Shown piece by piece: positions 28,221 through 38,270 of a stretch of 41,627 nucleotides of DNA. Source of the DNA: a virus. The notes under the pieces are model-generated. The model saw nothing but the letters and a program-made list of their open reading frames with translations. It did not search any database and was not told where the DNA came from. Both the position numbers and the translations under genes were made by a program. How positions within the stretch are numbered: the stretch's first letter is position 1; every line of letters begins with the position of its first letter. The stretch spans positions 1 to 41,627 of IMG/VR virus record IMGVR_UViG_3300035701_000090. One strand, written 5' to 3'.

Positions 28221-28546
28221 ATTATCTGAGTCTCTGGGCGATAGGCAGATATGACCTTGGGCTTCCCGAGAGTGACTTCTGGAACCTTGCGCCGATAGAG
28301 TTTGACGTTCTCTGCAAGCAGCATCTCTCCCATGAGGAAGTCCAGGACTTCCGCTTCGCTCAAATAGCCTGCATCTTCGCCAATGCTTTCCGGGATGAAT
28401 CCAAACACAAGCAGCCTTTTGACGTGGATGATTTCATGCTCTCCCGGGTTTCAAAAGTAAGGGAACAAACTCCTGAAGACATGCTAACGATAGTCGAAGC
28501 TATAAATTCCGCTCTAGGCGGACAGGTGATTGAACATGGGAACTGA
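28205..28546 (+). CDS. Tail assembly chaperone T portion, expressed as G-T fusion
   Basis: The frame -1 to G is open through TGA 28544-28546. After the slip it reads RAGDLDYLSLWAIGRYDLGL, then FWNLAPIEFDVLC and a DVDDFMLSRV end. This matches second chaperones with an FW...P.EF motif. It has no good start of its own, so it is made as a 213-residue fusion (100 residues of G plus 113). It overlaps the tape measure start, the usual order. Confidence 0.8.
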   Translation, partial: RAGDLDYLSLWAIGRYDLGLPESDFWNLAPIEFDVLCKQHLSHEEVQDFRFAQIACIFANAFRDESKHKQPFDVDDFMLSRVSKVREQTPEDMLTIVEAINSALGGQVIEHGN

Positions 28547-31523
28547 AGAGATTGCAAAATTGATGGTAGGGGTCGGAGGTGATACCTCCGCGCTTGCCAC
28601 CTCATTTGCCGGGATAAGCCCTATGCTCGGGAAACTCGGTGGAATGTTCTCGCATTTCGGGGCGGTGATAATCCCGGCGGCTTTTGTTGCGGCGGGTATT
28701 GCTATCGCCGGTTTTGCAATCAAGGCTGCCAAATATGTAGGCAGTGGTTTCCGTATCATCAAGCAAAGGACCGGTGAGGTCGGCCCGGCTCTTGAGAAGT
28801 TGGGCGAGGATTATAGAAAGGTTTTAGGCCAGGTCCCCGAGCAGGCCAAGGTTGTCGGCGAGGCGATGGCTCTAATTCGCCAGAGGACAGGCGAGATAGG
28901 GAAGCCCCTGCAGGACATGACCAAGCAGCTCCTCGACCTCGCCCGTATCACGGATTCAGACGTGAAACCCCTGGTCGATGCTGCTACCGGGGCCTTCAAT
29001 GTCTGGAACATCGCCACGAAGGATCAAAGCGCCGCTCTCGATTACCTCTACAAGGTCTCAGCCGCAACCGGCGCAAACATCAACGCCCTGATTGAGACTA
29101 CTAGAAATGGCGCTCCTGTCGCGCAGATGCTCGGGTGGAGTTTTGAGAAGGTCGCCGCTTTCACCGGGCAGCTCACCAAAGAAGGTCTAGATGCTAATCG
29201 AGTCTTCATGGGGATGAAGATGTCCCTTGGGAAGTTGGCAAAGGCTGGCAAGGACCCACAGGTCGAGTTCCCCAAGATGATGAACGCCATCAAGGGCGCG
29301 AAGACTGAGACAGAAGCTCTGCAGATAGCCATTGAGCTGTTCGGTGCCCGCGTCGCTGGCCTGTTGGTAGCCCCCATCCGGCAAGGGAAACTTGGGGTCG
29401 ATGACTTCATGGACTCCCTTAAAAAGGGCGGCCCCACCATAGATGATACTGCCAAGAGGACCTACACGCTCGGAGACATGATAGACCAGTTGAAGAATAT
29501 CTGGAACCTCGCCCTTGAACCCCTGGGGAAACCCATTCTACAAGGTCTGAAGTCTGCGGTCGAGTGGGGCATTCGGAATATGCCCGCGTTCCAGAAGGCT
29601 ATCAAAGACAGTATGAAGGTGGTCAAAGACTGGGGTGAGGGCGTAAAGCAAATGGGGGATTGGTTCGACAAGGCGGCGGTCAAATTCCATCTCTCGAATC
29701 TATATCTGGAAGAGGCGTTTGCCGGAGGTAAAACAAAGCTAAATATACAAAGTACAATCGCCGATCTCCAATTGCAGCTCGATACCATGAATGGAACAAC
29801 TAAAGAGCATATGGGGGAATTCAAGAATCTCTGGGATAGAGGCTTGGATGACGTGGCCAAAGCATTTATTGCGAAGACCCCGGCGTTAAAGGGTGCGGCC
29901 CGCAATTTGACAGGCGCAATACTTGCGAATGTCCGCTTGGAAGATTTAGCCGACGTTACGGGTGCGCAGATAGACAGGATGGCGGCGAAGATAGCTCAAG
30001 ATACCGGGCTGCCCGTTGAGGCGGTACGGGAACTTCTCAGGCAAATGCAGGCTGCCATGTTAAAAGGTGAGCTTCATCCGATAATCGGGGACATACGGGG
30101 AGACTCGGTGGGAAAAGCCCGTGAAGTAATAGTCAGCATGCAGCAGTTCTTAAATGATAATCCTCTCAGTATCTGGGCGAAGATTCTAACGCAATCTGCC
30201 GCTAGGATATGGGACCATGCTGCCGATGCCGGAGCCTATCTTGCCAATGAAATCGCGTCAGGGGGCAATGCGGTCGGGGCATTTATAAATATAGGCGCGG
30301 GGATAGGTGGTGCAGGCATGGGCGAACTCACCACCGATGTCAACAAACTCCAAGCTGCCTGGGACGCTATGAACAAAACCGTCATCGGCGGTTTCAACGT
30401 CGGCGCGATAAACAAACAATTTACCGAGATGCGTGATGCCATCGGGGCGGTCGCCCAAGAGCAGACTGGGAGCAGCGAAGCGGCTGCTGAGGCCGCTAAT
30501 ACATGGAGTAATCTGCGAAATGAACTGGACGCCGCCAATGCGAAACTGAATGAGACGGGCAAAGTCCTTGAGGCGTCTGAAGCTCAATGTAACCTATGGC
30601 AGCATCAGATAGACCTCAACAGTCAAGCCATCACTCGCTTCCAGCACGCAAACGAAATTGCGCAGGAGTCGATAAATCGCCTATCGAGCATCAAGATCAC
30701 CGGAGAGGCGGAGGCCGATGAGAAGTCATTCCAGACCACCCAGGCGATAAACAAGCTCAAGCTCCAGATTCTCCAGGCTGAACAGGCCCATAACTATGCC
30801 CTTGCCTCCAAGCTCAAATTGCAGGTAAACGAGCTGGAGAAGCAAAAAGAGATTGATGATCTCGCAGCCTCCATTACCTACGACCCGCAACGTCGCGAAA
30901 TAGAAGCCGCGCTTGATCCGCTCCACGACCAATCCGAGACTCTCCAAAATATTCTCGCCGGTATCAGGGACCAGGAAGGTTTGATAAAAGCCAACAATGC
31001 TCAAATGGATATCCTCAACGCGCAGAACTGGGACCTTGAGCAAAAGATAATCGCCGAGCGCGACCGTGTTTGGGAGATGAAAATCGAGTATGAGAATACC
31101 AGAAAAGAAGTGGAGAATCTCGGAGCGGCGATAAATGATATGGGGGCAAACGCCGTCGCCCGGTGGCATGAGATAACAGCGGCTATCGAGGCCCATAATG
31201 CAGCATTGGCGAGGGCAGGTGGGGGCGCGGCGACCCCTCATCACGCAGGCGGCCTTGTCATGCACACCGGCGGCGAAGTCTTAGCCATACTCAAGAGAAA
31301 AGAATTCGTCATGCAGGAACCCGCTGTTGAGAAGTACGGGACAGGATTCATGAATGCGGTTAACAGCGGTTCCTTACCTGGAGGTAGCCCTATAACCGTC
31401 GGCGACATCCACCTGCACTCAGTCTCCCCCGAGTACGACGTCCAGCAGTTCTACAAATTGTTGAATGACACCGCCCGCAGGGGAGCGCATCTTGGAAGAG
31501 TTTTGAAGGGGGCGAAGGCGTGA
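28536..31523 (+). CDS. Tail tape measure protein
   Basis: A 995-residue protein from ATG 28536. Near the N-terminus is a hydrophobic region (FGAVIIPAAFVAAGIAIAGF). The core resembles TP901-type tape measures (MTKQLLDLARITDSDVKPL, LGWSFEKVAAFTGQLTKEGL, LFGARVAGLL). About residues 650-880 are long coiled coil. The C-terminus has HHAGGLVMHTGGEVLAILK and EFVMQEPAVEKYG, a common tape measure ending. It sets tail length, here a fairly short tail of very roughly 130-150 nm by the usual residue-to-length ratio. Confidence 0.9.
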   Translation: MGTEEIAKLMVGVGGDTSALATSFAGISPMLGKLGGMFSHFGAVIIPAAFVAAGIAIAGFAIKAAKYVGSGFRIIKQRTGEVGPALEKLGEDYRKVLGQVPEQAKVVGEAMALIRQRTGEIGKPLQDMTKQLLDLARITDSDVKPLVDAATGAFNVWNIATKDQSAALDYLYKVSAATGANINALIETTRNGAPVAQMLGWSFEKVAAFTGQLTKEGLDANRVFMGMKMSLGKLAKAGKDPQVEFPKMMNAIKGAKTETEALQIAIELFGARVAGLLVAPIRQGKLGVDDFMDSLKKGGPTIDDTAKRTYTLGDMIDQLKNIWNLALEPLGKPILQGLKSAVEWGIRNMPAFQKAIKDSMKVVKDWGEGVKQMGDWFDKAAVKFHLSNLYLEEAFAGGKTKLNIQSTIADLQLQLDTMNGTTKEHMGEFKNLWDRGLDDVAKAFIAKTPALKGAARNLTGAILANVRLEDLADVTGAQIDRMAAKIAQDTGLPVEAVRELLRQMQAAMLKGELHPIIGDIRGDSVGKAREVIVSMQQFLNDNPLSIWAKILTQSAARIWDHAADAGAYLANEIASGGNAVGAFINIGAGIGGAGMGELTTDVNKLQAAWDAMNKTVIGGFNVGAINKQFTEMRDAIGAVAQEQTGSSEAAAEAANTWSNLRNELDAANAKLNETGKVLEASEAQCNLWQHQIDLNSQAITRFQHANEIAQESINRLSSIKITGEAEADEKSFQTTQAINKLKLQILQAEQAHNYALASKLKLQVNELEKQKEIDDLAASITYDPQRREIEAALDPLHDQSETLQNILAGIRDQEGLIKANNAQMDILNAQNWDLEQKIIAERDRVWEMKIEYENTRKEVENLGAAINDMGANAVARWHEITAAIEAHNAALARAGGGAATPHHAGGLVMHTGGEVLAILKRKEFVMQEPAVEKYGTGFMNAVNSGSLPGGSPITVGDIHLHSVSPEYDVQQFYKLLNDTARRGAHLGRVLKGAKA

Positions 31524-31825
31524 GCAGCGTACCCGCGGTCTATGCCGTAACACCGAACAGAGGCATACCCGGTCAAGAGATAGAGATAACCGGCATATAC
31601 CTTGGACCGGATGAATTCGAGGCTTCCGTGACGATAAATAGTGTGGAGTGCGAGGTTGTCAACTGGTCCGATACCTCAATCACCTGCAAAATCCCCAAGA
31701 CCACAAGCGGCGATCTTATAGTCACCAACAAGGCCAACAACGTGAAGGGCTACGGCGCAACCGGTGACGGTGCAACCGATGATACCGATGACATACAAGA
31801 GGCCGCAGATGACCTCCCCCTGTGA
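31520..31825 (+). CDS. IPT/TIG-domain protein ending in a beta-helix start motif
   Basis: A 101-residue protein from GTG 31520, overlapping the tape measure stop. Residues 1-75 are an IPT/TIG Ig-like domain (VYAVTPNRGIPGQEIEITG, then DTSITCKIPKTTSGDLIVTN). The end, VKGYGATGDGATDDTDDIQE, is the standard opening of Pectate_lyase_3 beta-helix proteins, then it stops. The next gene begins with its own version of the same motif. It may be a truncated or split fibre gene. Confidence 0.65.
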   Translation: MSSVPAVYAVTPNRGIPGQEIEITGIYLGPDEFEASVTINSVECEVVNWSDTSITCKIPKTTSGDLIVTNKANNVKGYGATGDGATDDTDDIQEAADDLPL

Positions 31826-31828
31826 GGA

Positions 31829-33442
31829 ATGATGGAGAAATACAAAGACAGGATAGGAAACATCTACTTCTTCACCCCCACGCCCAAGCATGAGTACAAC
31901 GTCAAGAAGTTCGGCGCCGAAGGTGACGGGAGGACCGTTGACGTAGTCGCTATCCAAAGGGCTATCAATGCGATAAGGGGAAGCACGCTCTACTTCCCTG
32001 AAGGTATTTACATCGTCAAGGCCGGTGCCCCCGAAACCGACGCGATTCTCCACCTCGCCAAAACGGGTTTGAAAATCTGCGGGGACGGTCCCGGTGTCAG
32101 CACCATCAAGGTTGCCGATGCTTGCCCGACCTACGCTTGGCTACTTGGCCCCGATACGGCTGGAACCGACCTTTCAGGCCTCGAAATCTGCGACCTTACC
32201 TTTGACCATAACATAGCCAATAACCCGATAACCAATGAGGCTGAAATCATAGCGTGGCCGGAATATTCATGTGGCACTTATGAAGGCTCTGGCGTCTCGA
32301 TACATGACCTCGAGGTGATAAACGCTTCCTCGATGAATAATATCGTGGTTAACGGCACTGGCTCAAACCACCTGTTTCAAAATATCACCTGTTCGGTTAT
32401 CGGTGACGACCCGAACCACATAGAGCATGACGCGAGTTTCATCTATGTCGATTCTTCCGACTACTCGATAAAGAACTGTGATTTGTCTTGTGCCAGCCCC
32501 GGTTTGCTAGGTGAGAGATGTGCGATAGAAACGCACGGCACGGATTATACGGTAGAGAATAATACTACCTTGAACTTCGAGGTAGGCATGAATATAACCG
32601 GCGTGTCAGACGTAACCGCCGAGAACGTCTTGGTCAACAATAACGATATATCGGGTTGCTACCTGGGGATTGTCCTGTGGTCTAACCAGTACGGCGGCCA
32701 TGTCGCGGGATACGGCATAGACGGATGCGCCGTCACTTATAACACGATAGACATAGAGCCTTGCGGCGGTGTAGGTGATACGAAAGTTCGAGGCGGCATA
32801 ATCATAGATTACAACAGCGACCTCGACCTTAACGACATCACTATAGACCATAACGACATAACGGATACGCTCGAAACCGTGGCGGGCGGCAGCAATGATG
32901 TCTCTCTCGGCATCGGCTGGTACTCGACCACGGGCAACAAACTATCCAATTCCCTTATCACAAATAATACCCTGACCAACTTCCCGAATGCCGCCATTCG
33001 CCTGTCCAGTTGTGATTTGGATACGGTTGCCATAACGGGTAATACGTTCACGGATTGCGGCTCGACAATGGCGGCAATGGTGGACCCGTATAGGACGCCA
33101 ATATTTATCGGTGTTGTCAACTCGGATACCCTTACTATATCTAACAACGCTTTCGTGGACGATATCGCGGTAACGAGAATCCCCTATTTCATGTACTTAA
33201 CGGCGGCGACCACCTCTGATGATTTCGTGATAGACGGTAATACGTTCTCGATTACGGGCGACAAGGTTGTTTTCGTGAGGCACATCGAAGTTGACGGTGC
33301 GGTTTCGCGTCCGACAATCACCGGCACGATAGATGATTTCGTGCCTCCATGGGGGAACGTCAAACACCCCGTAACCCTGATACACGACCTCGGAACCGAA
33401 TGGACGGTGGACGTGGACGAAGTGACCTGGAGCCAGGTATGA
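31829..33442 (+). CDS. Parallel beta-helix tail spike/fibre (Pectate_lyase_3-like)
   Basis: A 537-residue protein. The N-terminal VKKFGAEGDGRTVDVVAIQR with LYFPEGIYIV is the Pectate_lyase_3 signature. Residues about 70-480 show regular beta-helix rungs rich in Asn, Asp, Ile and Val (NNIVVNGTGSNHLFQNITC, IDHNDITDTLETV). Such proteins often bind or cut host surface polysaccharide, but no catalytic residues can be assigned by eye. It lies between the tape measure and Dit, an unusual place for a spike. Confidence 0.75.
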   Translation: MMEKYKDRIGNIYFFTPTPKHEYNVKKFGAEGDGRTVDVVAIQRAINAIRGSTLYFPEGIYIVKAGAPETDAILHLAKTGLKICGDGPGVSTIKVADACPTYAWLLGPDTAGTDLSGLEICDLTFDHNIANNPITNEAEIIAWPEYSCGTYEGSGVSIHDLEVINASSMNNIVVNGTGSNHLFQNITCSVIGDDPNHIEHDASFIYVDSSDYSIKNCDLSCASPGLLGERCAIETHGTDYTVENNTTLNFEVGMNITGVSDVTAENVLVNNNDISGCYLGIVLWSNQYGGHVAGYGIDGCAVTYNTIDIEPCGGVGDTKVRGGIIIDYNSDLDLNDITIDHNDITDTLETVAGGSNDVSLGIGWYSTTGNKLSNSLITNNTLTNFPNAAIRLSSCDLDTVAITGNTFTDCGSTMAAMVDPYRTPIFIGVVNSDTLTISNNAFVDDIAVTRIPYFMYLTAATTSDDFVIDGNTFSITGDKVVFVRHIEVDGAVSRPTITGTIDDFVPPWGNVKHPVTLIHDLGTEWTVDVDEVTWSQV

Positions 33443-33452
33443 GGAGCGTGAG

Positions 33453-36281
33453 ATGAGCGGTTCGTCAGAGGGTTATCCGTTTACCATTGTCGCAGACAGG
33501 ACGGTTCTCCTGTTCGTCGACAAGGACTTCATGATGTCCGACGGCTCGAGCGGTGAAATCCTACTGGACATCAATGACGGCACCGATTACGCCCTCATGC
33601 TGAACAAGTTCACCCCCCGTCCCGCGGACCAGAGACAGTCTACCTCGGACTCCGCGTTCAAGGATGGCACGACCTACAACCCTATCGGGAAGCTGGAGGA
33701 CGTAATCCTTCCCTTCTCTATCAAGGTCATCGGCGATGAAATCGTAAGCGCGAAGGACAAGCTCGATGTCCTTCTTAATGAATCTCGCAAGGATACGGTC
33801 TACGTCGTCTACGCTCCTGATAGTTTCGCGCCTATAACCTTCTATTCGGCGCACCCCGTTGTGAGTTTCGACACGGACTCTTTTTGGTATCGTGAGTTTC
33901 AGAACACGAACATGGCGATTGTCAACTTCGAGCTCATAGCAAGTTGCGGCTTCGGGACCGTCGAGGAATTGACGCCACTTGAGAACCTCGCGCCTAACCC
34001 ATCCTTCGAGAACTGGACAGGCGCGACGATAGACGATTGGACCATCACCGTCGGCGGGGCCTCGGCGATTACCAAAGAAGTCGGGACCGTTTTCGACGGT
34101 GCCGCGTCGGTGAAGATGGTCCGCAACGGCGGTGCCTGTTACATCACAACAACGGGTTATATCACGATCGACCCCGACGACCCGTGGTGCTATGACGGTT
34201 ATGTCTATTCTACCGCCGCGCTTGATTGTTCCTTCCATGTCCGCTGCTATGACTCCGCAAATAATTTCCTGGCTGACGTATCTTTCGGCGCTTATACACG
34301 TGGAGCGACGGCATGGACCCGCGAAATTATGTACCGCTACCATGCCGGGGGTATCCCCAATTATTACATAGCCCCTTCAGATTGGCCTGCCGGGACAGCG
34401 AAAATAAGACTGATAGTTTACCTCGCGGAGGACGGCACGGTCTACCTCGATAAGGTCATCTTCGCCAACGTCAAGTATATCTCCGATTACGCGATGGACG
34501 GCGTTCTTGGCTTGAGAATCTTCCCCGAGGACATCAAGGGCGACCTACCCGCCTTGTGCGATTTCTACATCTCTAACCCGTTTACGTCGCCCGCGTGGAA
34601 GGCACAGGATAGCGGGGTTAATGACGACCTCCATGGTGTTGACGCGCTGGACGCTTCTCATGTTTGGGGTGTTGGTGAAATCGGTACTATCGTATTCTGC
34701 GATGGCGTAACCTGGGCAGAACAAGTATCAGGAACCACAAATTATCTCTCTGGAATTAGTGCCTTTGACTCCACGCATATTTGGGCCGTCGGACAGGGAA
34801 GAATATTATTCAGTGATGATAGTTCTACTTGGGCAGTTCAAGATGCGACAGCTGACCAGATGCATTATGGAGTCCATGCTATCGCCGCAGATAATATACT
34901 CGCAGTTGGACACTCGGAACCTTGGGTTTGGCCGAATATTGAATATAGGAAAATATATAAAAGTTCGGATGGAACCACTTGGGTACTTGTTTATACCGGA
35001 CCCGCCGGAACTCTAAACGCCGTCCACGCCTCCGACGCCACTCATATTATCGCAGTAGGCGATACCGGGACAATCCTCACAAGCACAGACGGCACCACTT
35101 GGACACAAAGGCTATGGGGGAATGTGCCGTATATGGTGACTCACGACCTGTTTGGCGTTTATGTCCTTGACGCTACCCATGCTTGGGTCGTTGGCGAGGA
35201 CGGCGTGATACTGTTCAGCGCAAACGCCGGGGTGACATGGACTCAGCAAACGAGCGGGACTACGAAAACCCTTCGCAGCGTTTATGCCTATGACGAAAAC
35301 AACGTCTGGGTTTCGGGCGATGATGGGACTCTGCTTTTCTACAACGGCACGGTCTGGACTTTGCAAAATAGCGGGACTAGCAAAGGCCTGAACGGCATAT
35401 CAGGCTTGGACGATGAGAATGTTTGGGCTGTCGGCGAAGAAGGGATAATCCTCAAGGGTATCTATTCCGCTGGAGCCCTCGCGATAACCGACCTCATCAT
35501 CGGGCAGAGATGCGGATACCACGAGGACTGTCAACCAGTGGTCGAATGTTCAGAGGGGGACATTCAATACGACCCCTACAGACGTTGGGGAACCTACCGG
35601 GAACTCGACGCGACGGAGACTAACGAGTTCCTTTTCAACCTCGCCTCTCATGCTCTTTTGTACCCTGGGAGTTACGCCATTGGCGCCGGGCTTACGTTCT
35701 CTGGCGCGACTGCCTTTGACAAGGGGACGATACACAAATTTTTGGAGACTTTGGACGGAACGCCGATAACAAGTCAGTACCAGGAAGACGAGATAGACCT
35801 CGGGGATCCGGACGGGAATTGGAAAGAAGTCCTTTTACAGGATGAGATGTGGGATGACACACCAGTCCCGAACTACCTGACCAGTGATGACGCGGTCCTG
35901 GGAAACATGAACCAGGTTGTAGAACTTATTGCCCACGCCTCACTCTCCGCGGTGAAACTGTTGTCGGACTATCTGCTCATAATGCCCACTGAATGTTTTG
36001 TGAACATCGGCACGATAGAGTCCAACTACCTCATCATCGACAGCACCGTGGGCGCGGTGTTTGATTCTCTTGACGGCAGTCCGTCAACTGCAATGGTCCA
36101 CTCGCCTACTGAGTGCCCCTATACGCCCCGGTTCACTATGGACCCGCAGGGCACAAATTTTACCTTGGTCGCTATAAACGATGTGTACGATGACCAGAGG
36201 GTGGGGATGGTAAACCTAACCATAAGGTATAGGTCTAGATGGAAGTTGTATGCTTCCGAGAAGCCTGAAGATGAAACATGA
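33453..36281 (+). CDS. Evolved distal tail protein (Dit) with CBM-like domain and seven-bladed propeller
   Basis: A 942-residue protein. Residues 1-170 and about 690-942 together resemble a Dit/Sipho_tail protein. Between them are two insertions. At about 178-345 is a jelly-roll carbohydrate-binding-like module (NLAPNPSFENWTGATIDDWT). At about 380-669 are seven repeats of roughly 40 residues with the pattern xVWAVGxxGTILxSxDGxTWT, a seven-bladed propeller of Ycf48/BNR type. Both could bind host glycans. Part of the propeller DNA (about 34730-34980) looks A/T-richer than the rest. GAGGAG precedes ATG 33453. Confidence 0.8.
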   Translation: MSGSSEGYPFTIVADRTVLLFVDKDFMMSDGSSGEILLDINDGTDYALMLNKFTPRPADQRQSTSDSAFKDGTTYNPIGKLEDVILPFSIKVIGDEIVSAKDKLDVLLNESRKDTVYVVYAPDSFAPITFYSAHPVVSFDTDSFWYREFQNTNMAIVNFELIASCGFGTVEELTPLENLAPNPSFENWTGATIDDWTITVGGASAITKEVGTVFDGAASVKMVRNGGACYITTTGYITIDPDDPWCYDGYVYSTAALDCSFHVRCYDSANNFLADVSFGAYTRGATAWTREIMYRYHAGGIPNYYIAPSDWPAGTAKIRLIVYLAEDGTVYLDKVIFANVKYISDYAMDGVLGLRIFPEDIKGDLPALCDFYISNPFTSPAWKAQDSGVNDDLHGVDALDASHVWGVGEIGTIVFCDGVTWAEQVSGTTNYLSGISAFDSTHIWAVGQGRILFSDDSSTWAVQDATADQMHYGVHAIAADNILAVGHSEPWVWPNIEYRKIYKSSDGTTWVLVYTGPAGTLNAVHASDATHIIAVGDTGTILTSTDGTTWTQRLWGNVPYMVTHDLFGVYVLDATHAWVVGEDGVILFSANAGVTWTQQTSGTTKTLRSVYAYDENNVWVSGDDGTLLFYNGTVWTLQNSGTSKGLNGISGLDDENVWAVGEEGIILKGIYSAGALAITDLIIGQRCGYHEDCQPVVECSEGDIQYDPYRRWGTYRELDATETNEFLFNLASHALLYPGSYAIGAGLTFSGATAFDKGTIHKFLETLDGTPITSQYQEDEIDLGDPDGNWKEVLLQDEMWDDTPVPNYLTSDDAVLGNMNQVVELIAHASLSAVKLLSDYLLIMPTECFVNIGTIESNYLIIDSTVGAVFDSLDGSPSTAMVHSPTECPYTPRFTMDPQGTNFTLVAINDVYDDQRVGMVNLTIRYRSRWKLYASEKPEDET

Positions 36282-37381
36282 TAACGCATCAACTATGGAC
36301 CCCCGACGGGGCGGATAAATATCCCTCGATAGAGTCGGAGATTGAAGGACTGCATTTTGGGACCATGGCGGGGATAGGATTCTCCGTGTGCTCATGGAAA
36401 GTTAAGCGGTCGCCCAGGTACTACTACCCCGATTTAAGGCCGACGACCTTGGTGAAGATAAAAGAAGGCAGGAAGATCGCGTGGGAGGGCGAGATCATCA
36501 ACCCGGGTATAGAGATTCAGGATGCCTTTGAGATGCCCGTCGAGTGCGACGGCACGGGATATAGACTTGCTACGCGCTGGAATGAGACCTCTTTAGGACA
36601 AGGTGACCGCGGTTCAGACTGGATAATTGCCGAGCTCCTCGCCGATACAGACCTCGACTATATAGAGGGCCGGGTAGACACAGATGATTACGAGTTCCCG
36701 ACAGGGATAGACTTCACCCCGCGGGTTTACTATTCGGACGCGTTAGACAGGATAAACAAGGCCAACGGGTGGTTCTATGGAGTCTGGGAGGACAGGAAGT
36801 TCTACTTCCATCCCTTCGCAAGTCAAGCCGAGTATGAGGTCGAGATAGAGGACGCGAAGTTCTCGCTCAACTTCTCGATAGAAGAGATTGAGAATTACCT
36901 CGGCGTCTCCTATACAGAAGACGGGAGCATCTACGCCTACTTCAAATGGCCGGCCACGGGGCCGGACCCTAACTCGAAAGCATTGTACAGAAGAAGGGAC
37001 GGCGTACTGGCCTTCCCCGGTCCGGTTGCCTTAGCGGAGGCGGAACAGTCGGCGACCGTCGCCTTGGCAGAGAGAAAACGATTGAGGCCGAAGACCTCTT
37101 TCAAGGTCACGAAGGTCACCGACATAGCAACCGGATTGGAGGTTCCAAAGGCTCTTGTAAGGGCGGGCCCTATCATCCATATAAAAAACCTCTACCCTGC
37201 AAAGATGAGCCGGGCGGACCAACAGATAGTCAACGAACTTTCCACATTTGAATTGATGCAGACGGATTGCGAGCTGGTGGATGCTAAGACGGGCGCAGTG
37301 GACCTTACTATAAGCCCGGGGACTATGGGACAGATGTTTGAAACTATGATGGCGAGGATAGAGGCCAGGCAGGTGAGATAA
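36278..37381 (+). CDS. Tail-associated (Tal) / baseplate hub protein
   Basis: A 367-residue protein right after Dit, overlapping it by four bases. The start has WEGEIINPGIEIQDAFEMPV and VECDGTGYRLATRW, similar to gp27-like hub proteins. The rest is beta-rich and ends in a helix. It should close the tail tip. There is no peptidase domain, unlike longer Tal proteins. Confidence 0.7.
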   Translation: MITHQLWTPDGADKYPSIESEIEGLHFGTMAGIGFSVCSWKVKRSPRYYYPDLRPTTLVKIKEGRKIAWEGEIINPGIEIQDAFEMPVECDGTGYRLATRWNETSLGQGDRGSDWIIAELLADTDLDYIEGRVDTDDYEFPTGIDFTPRVYYSDALDRINKANGWFYGVWEDRKFYFHPFASQAEYEVEIEDAKFSLNFSIEEIENYLGVSYTEDGSIYAYFKWPATGPDPNSKALYRRRDGVLAFPGPVALAEAEQSATVALAERKRLRPKTSFKVTKVTDIATGLEVPKALVRAGPIIHIKNLYPAKMSRADQQIVNELSTFELMQTDCELVDAKTGAVDLTISPGTMGQMFETMMARIEARQVR

Positions 37382-38262
37382 TGAAGGCAAGCGACATAAC
37401 GGAATACGACAAGCCGCTTATGGGTGTCGGTGTAGGTCCGCCCCCAGCGGGTCACCACGTTTCACACGAGAACGGCGGTGCCGACGAAGTCTCAGTTGCC
37501 GGGCTCTCGGGCCTCTTGGCCGACGACCAGAACCCGACGGCGCATCATGGCGATCACGAGAATGGCGGCGGGGATGAGATAAGCCTCGTAGGTCTTTCAG
37601 GACTTTTAGCCGATGCTCAAACGCCCAAAGCCCACAACCTCATAGACACGACGGGCCACCCCGCAGCAGGTCTGACAGCCGGGCATTTTCTCAAGGCCAC
37701 GGCAGCCACAACTTATGCGTTCGGCGCACATGGTCTATCGGCTGGAGACGTGGGCGCGGCACCAGCAGCCGAAGGTGTTACCAATGGCAACGCTCACGAC
37801 CACGTTGGCGGTGACGGGAATCAGATAAACCATACCGGCCTGTCAAACATCGGAACTCTTACTCACGCGCAGATAGACGCGTTGCTACCGGCGACTAAGA
37901 CACTCTCCATAACCTACATCATCGACGGCGGCGGCAGCGTGATAACCACGGGCGTTAAGGGATTTCTTGAGATACCGTTCGCCTGCACCTTGACGGCCTA
38001 CACGATTATGGCAGATGTCTCAGGCTCGATAATGATTGATATTTGGCGTGATTCGTACGCGAATTTTCCACCGACTGATGCAGACGCTATGCCCGGCGCA
38101 GGTAAGGAACCGACACTAGCAGCGGCACAAGCTTCTCAAGACCTGAATATAGCCGACTGGACAACCGTGGCGGTAAGCGCAGGCGACATCCTCGCGTTCA
38201 ACGTTGACAGTGTAGCGACCGTGACAAGAGTAACGCTCGCGCTTAGAGCTACAAAGACTTAG
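37381..38262 (+). CDS. Tail fibre with His/Gly repeats and C-terminal head domain
   Basis: A 293-residue protein. Residues 27-87 contain two copies of a repeat with HENGGxDExxxxGLSGLLAD, followed by more Gly/His/Ala-rich shaft (LSAGDVGAAPAAEGVTNGNA). The C-terminal ~110 residues are beta-rich and probably the receptor-binding head. His-containing shafts of this type often bind metal ions along a trimer axis. Confidence 0.7.
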   Translation: MKASDITEYDKPLMGVGVGPPPAGHHVSHENGGADEVSVAGLSGLLADDQNPTAHHGDHENGGGDEISLVGLSGLLADAQTPKAHNLIDTTGHPAAGLTAGHFLKATAATTYAFGAHGLSAGDVGAAPAAEGVTNGNAHDHVGGDGNQINHTGLSNIGTLTHAQIDALLPATKTLSITYIIDGGGSVITTGVKGFLEIPFACTLTAYTIMADVSGSIMIDIWRDSYANFPPTDADAMPGAGKEPTLAAAQASQDLNIADWTTVAVSAGDILAFNVDSVATVTRVTLALRATKT

Positions 38263-38270
38263 GAGGAACT

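Noticed and set aside
33561-34343. 260-codon minus-strand open frame opposite the Dit gene
   Set aside because: It mirrors codon bias of the real plus-strand gene, has Arg-rich meaningless composition and no ribosome site; the plus frame encodes recognisable domains.
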